DNA from: Polytrichum commune
Lineage: Eukaryota; Streptophyta; Polytrichopsida; Polytrichales; Polytrichaceae
NCBI GenBank assembly: GCA_950295325.1
Contig: OX485807.1
Span: 50,376,440 to 50,440,439 of the forward strand
Direction: 5' to 3'
DNA: 64,000 nt
Of the stretch, positions 46,629-55,482 are shown in pieces. The position numbers were made by a program, and so were the translations under genes. The first letter of the stretch is position 1. Each line of letters starts with the position of its first letter. A model generated the notes under the pieces. The model ran no database searches and was not told the origin of the DNA. It worked only from the letters and a program-made list of their open reading frames with translations.

Positions 46629-49409
46629 TTACCGACGCCGCTGGAGAAAGTCCTTCATACGCTTGAGGGACATGTTGCTGCCATCATCGTTGGGCAAGAA
46701 ATGCAAGTCTACTTGGGAGGGCTCCACCAACCCATGCTTGATCTGAGCAAGCAATGTTTGTTGCTTCCCCTTTACAACGTGGAGGTCTGCCAGGAGGTGC
46801 TTGAGCAGGAAGGTATGACCCTTGGCCACCTCCACAAAATCTGCTGCGAGATGGCGAACATGATGTTCGATGTCCTCGTCAGATGGTGTGGCACGTTGGC
46901 TGCCATTAGCACGATTCGGTGTGGAGGTGGGCATTGCTGATCCGGTGTCGTAACAATCATCCAGAGAATGCACAATAGGGTCCAACATGTTACCACGGCC
47001 GCCCTCGGTTGTGCCTGCAAGGGATCCACAGTAACGTGTAATGGTTCCTTCTGCTAGGCTAGGATGGAGCATCATCAGTACTTTAATCTGATGTTTGCAA
47101 ATGTTTCCCTTCAGTGCCCACACGCAGTCACAGCAACCCCATTCACAGTCAGGGTTGTACACCTTGTAGCATTTAGCTACGTTCGTCTTGGAGGTTACAA
47201 TGGCGGGGCCGTCATCCGCAATGGGGAGAGTGACACAACTGTCCGGAATTTCTCTCGCTTTGAGAACGGCATTGATAACGAATTGCTCCTGTTTCAAGTT
47301 GGGGACGAACCCATGTTGTTTCCTCATCGCTTGGTACCAATAGTGGGAGAGGATTTCCTCCGTCAACTCGTATATGACCCAGTCTAAACGACGTCCATGG
47401 GCTCTTCCTTTTGAGGCGCGCAAGGTGGCTTTAAGGTTTGAGTGGTAGCTTTCGATTGCCGCGTTTGTGTCCTGCCCAGCATAAGGCAGGTTACGATGCC
47501 CCACAACCCACATATGGGTCTTGTCTGCCCATTGTTTGTTGAAATACACCCAAAAATTGCTCACAATGGGGAAGCTATCCATAAGAGCGTTTAGTTGGCG
47601 AAGAGCCCAAGGCCCCATTTGATCTCCCTGGGGGCACTTTGTGTCGTACATAATACGACCCAATCCCTTGAGCACACCAGCCCGGATAGCATGGTCTTTA
47701 ATTTTTGCCACCGCCTGTTTCAACCATGCACGACGGACATGCCAAAGGCAAAGAAAGACTTTCACTCCGGGCCACACCGACTGCAACCCTCCGATCTCGG
47801 CCTGCGCACAATCTGTGATGAAAGCATTCGGCATCCAATCTTCTTGCACTGACGCCAATTTCGTGGCGAGCGCCCTCATCCATGGTTCAAGATCGGGTTG
47901 CTTGGAACTAGAAGTAACAATGTATGCCACGGGAACTCCGTTCAGCCAATCATCAAACACCATCAAGGTGTAGAGCGGGAACTGCAACAAAAAGGATAAA
48001 TAATAACATTTAGAGACTGGGGAATATTAGACGTTACATATAACAGTGATGTAACATGGAGTATGGCAAAGCAAGTACATCTGACGGTCTGTAACACGAT
48101 ATTCCATGGAACATGATAGCAGCAACAAACCTTGTTCTCATTTGTTGCAAAAGTGGCATCAATTGAGACAGCTTTTTTATGTCCGTGCTTCAGCATCATA
48201 TCTTGTTGCCACGCTGTTTGGATGCCTATCGTGAAAGGAATGTTGTCGCGTGTAATAGCACTGCGAACATGTACGCCAGATTCTTTGTAGTAGAACACGA
48301 GGTGGGGATGTTCTTGCACCCACATGCGAACAGATGTCGCATCATTGTTGTCGCGTTTGTAGGTCTCAATTGCCAAGCGGCCAGCCACGTTACGGATGTC
48401 TTGGTCACAAATGAATAGGTCCCTTGTGAGCTCCTCCCCCCTTTCACACACTTCCAGGAATCGTTTCCTATGTTTTGCCATTATTTGCGGGATGGACAAA
48501 CCCAAACGTAGATGAGTCATGATGAATTCCCGAACATGCGGTGACAGATGGCTAGAGAATCTGCTTTTATGGCCAGTCTTTGTCACACCATGGCAGAAGA
48601 TCCCCTCGGAGTTGACATGGTGCATCTGGTGGTACGTTACTTCTGCGACCGAAGGCTCAAGGTACAGTCTCTTCACAACAAAACCGCATTGGCAACCCCT
48701 TCGTTGCCCAAATCCCCGCATCCTGGCAGAAGTGCGAGGACCTGAGTGACCCTTTCCATTTGGAACAAATTTGCCTTTGGAGTCGAGCTTTCGTTTCTTC
48801 TGGTACATTTCGTTTGTAACAACTGGTATGTGCGAGGCATTGTCATTTGGCCCATACTGGCAGTGATACCTGAGGCAGACAACAAGTGTGGCAAGCAAGA
48901 GTCAGGTAACAGACGCAACATTCAAGTTATAATGTTGTAACATTGCAACATGCAAAATGAAAATGGAAGTGCATGTTACAAACACACCTGATGACAGTAG
49001 AGTAGCTGTTCCAACGGGGGAACGCTAGTTTCCCTTCTTGGTTCGATGGAGTGCCTTGGCAAACAAATTTGCAGGGAGCATCAGGGCGGCCCTCCTCACC
49101 TTTCAGGAAATCCTCGACTCTTGACCAAGGTATGTAAGCAACCGAAACTGGCACATGAGTCATGGGGTCAGTCCTCCTCCCTTTCAGCCGGGTCTGCCTT
49201 GCCCACCATAGGTCAATGTGCATGAAGGTTCCCGCTTGGGGTCTCTGGACTAGACTGAGGAGCCGTTCAAACTCCCCTTTGTGTGCCTCCCGGTATATAC
49301 ACTCATAAGAGGGATCCGCGGGCAACGGACTGGGAAGTGTGTGGTCAGTGGCATGGTCTCCATCTCGGGTAACATCTACTTCAGTTGGCAATTCAGGAGA
49401 GGATCCCAT
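46629..49409 (-). CDS. MULE transposase (DDE, SWIM zinc finger; three exons, 837 aa)
   Basis: Exons 49409-48988, 48869-48131 and 47981-46629 (minus) join in frame across 118- and 149-bp GT-AG introns. The chosen start is the ATG of MGSSPELP. Residues 1-250 hold a Cys/His-bearing N-terminal region like FAR1/MULE DNA-binding domains. The catalytic core shows Asp378 (SIDATF), Asp444 (AFITDCAQAE), the C465-x2-H468 motif (LCLWHVRRAW) and Glu564 (NAAIESYHSNLK), the usual MULE DDE pattern. SWIM finger C671-x-C673-x8-C682-x-H684 (CDCVWALKGNICKH) follows. The Lys/Arg-rich C-terminus ends MKDFLQRRR. The enzyme should cut and join the element ends in the nucleus. The frame is complete with no stops. Confidence 0.93.
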
Positions 49410-50171
49410 TGACGTTGTCTTTTGGAGCACTCTCAGCACCTACACCTGGTCGTGCATGTAACAACGTTCTAAACCCTGGAAGCAATGAGGAGAACCCTAA
49501 ACCAAACACAAGGTGGGGAGTGACCAGATAATGGATAGGTTACAGTCAAAGAGTTGCGATGTTGTACTGTAGATCTAATAACATATATGAAAAACACAAT
49601 GAGTAAGGGCGATTGTGAGCAGCATGGGCGATGAGGGCGCGTTTGTCAAAGATTTGACAAACATGCGTTCATTACATCATTGTTGGGTTTACATCATTGT
49701 TGGGTTGACATCAGAACATGCAAGAGAGGAGAAATTTGAGTTAGGTTCACATCAGGTAATGCAAGAGCGGAGCAGATCTACATCATTACATCATTGTTGG
49801 GTTGGGTTCACATCAGTACATGGAAGAAAGGAGCAGATCTGCATTGTTGATTGCAGATCTGATTCAAGAGAGGTCGCATCACTACATTCAAGACAAACAA
49901 GTGCTACAGAAATGCAGATTCAGGAGTTCATGGGCATGTTACGAATAATCAAAAGCATAAAACCAAAGGAACCCTGCAAAGAAACGATGAATGAGGTGAT
50001 GTTGTCCTAAACCCATCGCCGCATCATTGCTCAGCAAAAAATGCAGTCTCTAGAGAATGAGCAGATTACCCACAAGCATCAGGGGGGAGGCGTTGAGTCT
50101 GTTTTTGAAAATACGCGCTCCCCGAGGGCGGTTTCCTAAACCAGTAGGGATGGGGGTGTAGGCCATGGCGG
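49410..50171. promoter_or_regulatory. Transposase upstream region
   Basis: 760 bp between the transposase start and the right terminal repeat. It contains degenerate direct repeats (about 49675-49870) made of ACATCATTGTTGGGTT, CACATCAG and GGAGCAGATCTGCATTG-like blocks. Presumed promoter from position; no TATA box chosen. Confidence 0.4.
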
Positions 50172-50460
50172 GAGGGATGGGCGCGTCCACGTGGAGCTGC
50201 CGGCGAACAGGTTGGCGTTTAGTCCAGCGTGGCAACCGGTGCCAGCGAGGCGTTGGGGGCAACCGGTGCCAGCGTGGCGGTGGGGGCAACCGGTGCCAGC
50301 TGGAGCGAAGTCCACGGTGGCGGCAGGGGCTGCCCGACGGTGCCCACAATTGCTCTGCCCGGGGCGGGTCGAGGTCCGGAAGAAAAAAACTCTGTCGCAG
50401 CTCTGCAACGCCTCGATCTCCTCAATGGAGTTATGACCATTGGGTTGGGTAATGTTAGGG
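50172..50460 (-). repeat. Right terminal inverted repeat of the inner MULE
   Basis: Reverse complement of 40487-40775 with two mismatches seen. It ends GGGTAATGTTAGGG, directly followed by the target duplication. Long frames read through it on both strands and are mirror images of those in the left repeat; they are not genes. Confidence 0.93.
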
Positions 50461-50469
50461 CAAGCGCCC
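50461..50469. repeat. Target site duplication, right copy (9 bp)
   Basis: CAAGCGCCC, identical to 40478-40486. Confidence 0.93.
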
Positions 50470-52894
50470 CCTCCCCCTCCCCGGCCGAACAAGCGGAGGC
50501 ATTTGGAAATGGACGGTAGCCACCGCCCCTCCTATTCGAGCCGACAGTTCAGAGCCAAGCATCGAAAACATACTGTTGGTGGAGATGGACGCCCACCAAA
50601 CCCTCCACGACCTCCACAACCTTCGGCTGCTGGCTTTCGGGTGCCTCCACCCCACCCCATTCGAGTTACACCGCTACAGAGTCGCCACCCCTCGCCAGAG
50701 AGGGTTGCCATTTTGCCGCCTCCCATGGATGTGCCGCACGAAGAGCCTGCGCCGCCCCCACCTACTTCACCCTCTTCGCATCCGCATGTCCAGCCCGATG
50801 CGCCACCGCCACCTGTTACAACTGAGACCCCAAGAGAGGAGCAGGATTTGGCGTTGGGTCTTCGAAAGGAGCGTCAAGCATTCTACCTCAAAGCCGCAAG
50901 TGCAGCACGCGGGACCGTGACAATGGACGTCCCAAAACCACCTTTGAGGCCCTCAATCCAACCCTCTCCCTTGTTTTATTTGATTTCTTGTGGGTTGCTG
51001 CAGTTTGATTTGAAGCGCGGCAAATATGAAGACTTCGAGGCTCAGATTCAGGAATGGAAATCCGCACGGAATTTCATGGACAGGTTGTTTGCCGCATACG
51101 GCAGATTTCATTCTGCATCACATCAGGTAACGACTATATGTTCTTTCCATGCTTCCGTGCTCTCCTTGAAGTTCTTTGAAATTCTTTGAAATTTCATATA
51201 TTATGCATATACTGTCTGTTTGGTCACGTAACATGGTTAAATAGGTGTTGCTGAAGTCGTAACATGTGTTCAGTGATGTTACTGTCGTCGTAACAACACC
51301 TGTATTTGTGGATGCAGGCCAAAGCAGGAGTTATACCGCCAATCACGCAAGCAGTGGTGGGGGTCGTCAACAAGATAGATGATGCCGCCACCGTTGTGGA
51401 CGTTGAGATTCAGGCTCTAACCACTTACGTTCAACACATCTTCGTCATGCGGGATGTGGTGAAGGAACGAAAGCAATGGGAGGACAACCGCCAAAAGAAG
51501 GTTAGCGAAGCCATTGCCAAAGCCATGAAACAGTGGGATGACAAGCATTACCCGTGCTTGTTACAAGCAACTTGGGGATGGCACCCTTTCTATTCATCTT
51601 TCCTTGCCAATCCTCTATGCGTCAACTTCATTCCCACATACCCTTTGTCTCATTCAGCTGTGGAGGGTTGGGATGCGCACGAGGTCGTATTGCAACAAAC
51701 CCAGGTGAAGCGGGTGTATCCGGTGCCTTGGTCCGTCCTGTTGCTTCGATGTTTTCTTAAGTATTACAGCCTCTTGCCGCCTATACTGTTACACCCTCAG
51801 AATGGCCTCACTGGAGCCAACATCACAAAATGGCTGAAGGTCGCGCAAGAATCTGATGGAGAAGGCCCGCGTACGTGGCAACAGGCCAAGTCGTACTTGA
51901 AAGAAGAAGGCTTCGTGTTGTATGCGGGGGCCCGGCCAGTGGACTCGCATGCGCAGTGGGTTACTGATGTAGAAGGTGCTTGGAGGGATTTAAGAAATCC
52001 TAGTCGTCAATGGTGGGCAGAGTTGCGGCATTGGTGCAACGCAACTCAGTTTAGAGTTGTTCAAGATATGGCGAACCATGACAAGCAGATGTGGATCCAA
52101 GCCTGGGTGATTCGGGATCCTCCCAGTGAGCCTGCACCCTCACTTGCACGTTACGAACGGTGGTTGCAAATTCGAGAGGACATGGACATTGGATATGTCC
52201 TTGCCAACCCAGGTAACATTCTGCCCTTTCAGTCGTAACATGATGCCTTGCCCGTAACAAGTCCATGGAGGATGGGCCGATTATAACAGTGCCCATGTGT
52301 GTATTGTTTCACAGATGTTATGGTCCCTGCGCCGGAACCAGCGGAGTTTTTGTACGACCTGAGGGCCGTTGCAGAAAATGTCAGCAGAGAACGTTGTGAA
52401 CAGTGGGAAGTACATCCTCCAAAAGCCGCCCAACGCGAAATGGATGCGGATGTTCGTGAGGTCGAGGTTACGAATGCCAACAACTCCGACAACGTTTGCA
52501 CCCACGGCACACCACAAGCTGCGGAGGTTGCGCACCCCCTAGTGGATTCTGATTCTGGACAGAACGCGCGGAACTCCCCCTCCTCAGATCCAGGCGTGAA
52601 TGTTGGATCTGCATGGCACATACCTATGACTCAAGAGAGATCGTTGCAGGACTTGCAAGTCAATTGGATTTGGACTGGCCAGAGTCGGTGACACCTTCTC
52701 CGACGCCCTCGCTTGCCGCAACTCGCAATTTGGGGGAGGAACTTGAAGCGGTCGGGTCATCTCAGGTTGTCGACACAGCCGTAGTAATGCCCGTGGACGC
52801 ATTTGCAGAAGTATCACTGATTGCACAAGAGGTTGTCACGGATGCTAGTGGTAGTCGTCCAGAGCTCATGGAGGAGCCGTTACATGCATTGTAG
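50470..52894 (+). pseudogene. MULE accessory gene of the outer element, 3' half
   Basis: Continues the gene interrupted at 40486. The rest of exon 1 runs to 51126 (ends FHSASHQ|GTAACG), exon 2 is 51318-52212 and exon 3 begins at 52315, with the same phases (0, 1) as the intact homologue. Conserved blocks include RGTVTMDVPKPPLRPSIQP, ATWGWHPFYSSF, YPVPWSVLLLRCFLK, WWAELRHWCNATQFR and DIGYVLANP. A one-base frameshift at about 52650-52657 breaks the DIPMTQ...L box from its continuation ASQLDLDW. With the damage in the 5' half this gene is dead. Confidence 0.87.
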
Positions 52895-53458
52895 TCTAGA
52901 TTACATGTTACATACATGTTACAAGTTGAATAATTGTTAATGCATTCATGGACTTGCAGGGAAACCCTATTTGGGTTTGCAATACTGATAGGAAGACCGC
53001 AAAGAACTGAATCCATTTAGCTTGAGAATGATTGTCGTCACTCAAAACTGTTGTAGTGCACACAGGGATGAACTGCGAACTCTGTAACAAGTGAAACACC
53101 TGTAACATGTGTCCAATGTGTTTTCATAATTGCAGAATGAGTGCATGTGTGTTTAGCATTGGTTTTGGTGTTGGTTTATGGCTATGCACTGCTAGATACG
53201 CGCTAGTTACATGCTAGTTATGGTTAGCTAACCATGCGCAAGTTAGATACATGTCACTAGTTTACACAATCGCGCCCAACAAATTTTGTGTTAACGACAT
53301 TGGAGGAGTGTTGGTACAAATGTTATGTGCAATGCAAAGAATAGAAGACCCTCGTTACATATGCAACACTAGAAAGAAAACCCACAAAAATCAAAATTGT
53401 ATCATTCATTTCAAAACGTTGCTCGCAATGTAACATGACATAGTCCCTGAAATGCAAA
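52895..53458. other. 3' non-coding region in the outer MULE
   Basis: No gene. Counterpart of 45608-45980, again rich in GTTACA/TGTAAC motifs (52903, 52917, 53082, 53102, 53428). Confidence 0.5.
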
Positions 53459-53838
53459 CTATGGAGCCCAACTCGGCCTATATACCTTCACTGGTCGTTG
53501 GTATGCCAACAACGGGCCGTGTGGAGAAGGCGTGACGGCAGGAGGTGGGGTTATGAGCTGCCGGACCGCCTGAGCATGTCGTCGCCTCAGTCGGGCGCTC
53601 TGCACTGGTGATAGTGGCCCAAACACCTGAAGTTTGTGGAACATGGAGTCAGCAGTGCAGGCGGGAACATTGGCCGTGGGGTGCTCATCGGCAACGCGCG
53701 GAGGAGTTGTTGGCGGCGTGTAGAACTCCTCATCGCTCGAAATGTCGTGCTCTGGTCCAATGGCATCAGGGCATCAGGGCATCTGCAAAACCATTTCCAA
53801 ACAGCTGCACTTATGCGGGCTAAGTGAAGGGGCGCCAT
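53459..53838 (-). pseudogene. Small MULE accessory gene of the outer element, frameshifted
   Basis: Homologue of 45981-46352. It starts MAPLHLARISAAVWKWFCRC and is thrown out of frame by an 8-bp tandem duplication (GCATCAGG repeated, about 53764-53782). Past this the correct frame continues IGPEHDISSDEEFYTPPTTP and later YQRPVKVYRPSWAP. Otherwise well preserved. Confidence 0.8.
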
Positions 53839-54012
53839 TGGGAGAGTGAAACAACATAGACACACTCCATGATGGTCACGCCCTTTATATAGGTAATGTG
53901 GGAAGTACTTGACGCACGTGGGAAAGGCTCACACATGCGCAGAGTGCTGTAACATGGGCCCCTCGCTCGTAACAAGTGCATGTTACAAAACAAGTCTGCG
54001 AACATTATCTGT

Positions 54013-54214
54013 CTACCTGTGACGCTCCAGGAAGTCCTTCCTTCGCTTCAGAGACATGTTACAGCCATCCTCGTTGGGGCTGAAATGCAGTTCCACTTGC
54101 GATGGCTCCACCAAGCCATGTTTCATTTGAGCCAATAGGGTTTGTTGTTTTCCCCGGACGATGTGGAAGTCGGCTAGAAGGTGTTTTAGCAAGAAAGTAT
54201 TGCCTCTGGCGGAC
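54013..54214 (-). pseudogene. Outer MULE transposase, C-terminal remnant
   Basis: The last 66 codons or so: NTFLLKHLLADFHIVRGKQ, LAQMKHGLVEPSQVELHF and MSLKRRKDFLERHR, closely matching the C-terminus of the intact transposase (46629 onward). The frame is still open. Everything upstream (catalytic core, N-terminus, right terminus of the element) is missing, with the break near 54214. Confidence 0.85.
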
Positions 54215-54228
54215 AACACAGCTATGTG

Positions 54229-54233
54229 AGCGT

Positions 54234-54271
<38 letters not shown>

Positions 54272-54285
54272 TGTGGAGAGCGGAA
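54229..54285. repeat. 7-bp tandem repeat (GGAGAGC)n at the truncation point
   Basis: About five tight units plus degenerate ones, exactly where homology to the MULE transposase stops. Confidence 0.9.
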
Positions 54286-54289
54286 AGGA

Positions 54290-54768
54290 ATTAAATTTAG
54301 TAAACTTCTCATACCAAATTTAGAAGCATTTTTTAAAAATATCGAATATTCTTAGTATATTCTAGATTCTCCTAAAAATAGAATAAAATTGTGACCTATT
54401 TCCGTGGAATATTTAGGTCAAAAAATAAATCAAAAGGCCCTGAATTTGAAAGGGTCTCATTACATTTGGAAATCATAAAGCGATAAAATTAAGATAAAAC
54501 AGAAAAGTATATGATAAAACCAATGATGAACCAAGAAAGAACGAATGAGAATAATTATATGGAGGTTGGTATAATTGAAGAATGAGTCAATTAAAATACA
54601 AAGGACGATCAACTTGCTTCGTTTTTATTCCATCAATTTTGTCTTTGTCCTATGTGTGAGTCAACTCTAGAACTTGGACTCCAACAATTATTGTTTGTGA
54701 TATTATCTTCAGCTGTATATAAATGAGGACATAAGTTATACTCGCATCCAATACGGATGTAGAGACAT
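54290..54768. other. AT-rich interval
   Basis: No gene or repeat recognised. Confidence 0.4.
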
Positions 54769-55310
54769 ATGCACACAATGGGAGAGGAGAGAGACATGTT
54801 TGCTGGCCTAGGATGGGAGAAAGAGATTAGAAGTCTAGGAGATCCCCATGTTCCCTTTAATACATCGTCGAAACATGACATAGGTGCTGGAAATCAACAT
54901 AGTGATGACTACGAGCTCACTCCATTTTCGCAGTCCACACAAGCATGGAGGTGGAGGATGCAGGAGGAGCAGAAACGATATGCAAAAAAATATAAAAGGC
55001 GAGGTGATGTGCAGGAGAAGGAGGAAACAAGGTGCATGAATAGTGAGGCAAATGATGCGGCTAATTTGAATGAAGATAAGGCAATCGACACGGAGCAGGA
55101 AGTCAAGATGGTAGGCGAATCTTCGAGGTCTTTGTCGTTTCGCGATAGGATGAGAAGATTATCACCGCATCGTCGTCCATTGAAGGATTGAATGAGGGAT
55201 AAAACGGTTTCGTACGTTGATTTGCTTCGACCGGGTCCACCTCCATCAAGAAGGGACGATGAAAAGAAGTCCGAAGCATATAGGAGGATGGAAACACGGA
55301 AGTATAGTTG
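54769..55310 (+). pseudogene. Charged open reading frame, possibly interrupted
   Basis: The frame begins MHTMGEERDMFAGLGW and runs 140 codons to a TGA at 55189-55191; in the same frame it continues MRDKTVSYVDLLRPGPPPSR and on to a TGA at about 55310. Composition is strongly charged (KKYKRRGDVQEKEE, then DKAIDTEQEVK). It lies next to, and on the opposite strand from, the second transposase pseudogene, so it may be a companion gene of that element. Family unknown; either a 140-aa protein or a longer one with one nonsense change. Confidence 0.4.
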
Positions 55311-55482
55311 ATAGACATAGTAGGCATGCTTGATACAATTCCGTATTGTAATAAAAGATCTTGAAGGGAATAAAAAAAATGCATGCGATTTTATTTATTA
55401 TAGCAAACAATTATGAGTTCACATGATGTTCACAATTGGCACGTCTAGTAGGACACAATGTATTGGTAGGCTGAGATGAATT

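Larger units (their letters stand above)
40487..50460. mobile_element. Inner Mutator-like element, complete three-gene MULE
   Basis: 9,974 bp bounded by 289-bp terminal inverted repeats (40487-40775, 50172-50460) and a perfect 9-bp target duplication. Contents: accessory zinc-finger gene 42441-45607 (+), small gene 45981-46352 (-) and DDE/SWIM transposase 46629-49409 (-). All three frames are intact with consistent splice sites, and the terminal repeats differ at only two positions by eye. This looks like a young, possibly autonomous element. It is inserted in the accessory gene of a related older element. Confidence 0.94.
37737..54214. mobile_element. Older outer Mutator-like element, decayed and truncated
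   Basis: The left end CCCTAACATTACC at 37737 continues AAACCCAATGG, matching the terminus of the inner MULE. To the right, in the same order and strands as in the inner element, come an accessory gene (39712-40486 plus 50470-52894, +), a small gene (53459-53838, -) and the transposase C-terminus (54013-54214, -). All three are broken. Protein-level divergence from the inner copies is clear, so the two elements are related subfamilies, not a recent duplicate. The rest of the transposase and the right terminus are missing, replaced at about 54214 by unrelated DNA starting with GGAGAGC repeats. Removing the inner element leaves about 6.5 kb. Confidence 0.82.

Noticed and set aside
49615-50010. 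131-codon plus-strand frame
   Set aside because: Covers degenerate direct repeats upstream of the transposase and has no counterpart elsewhere in the window.
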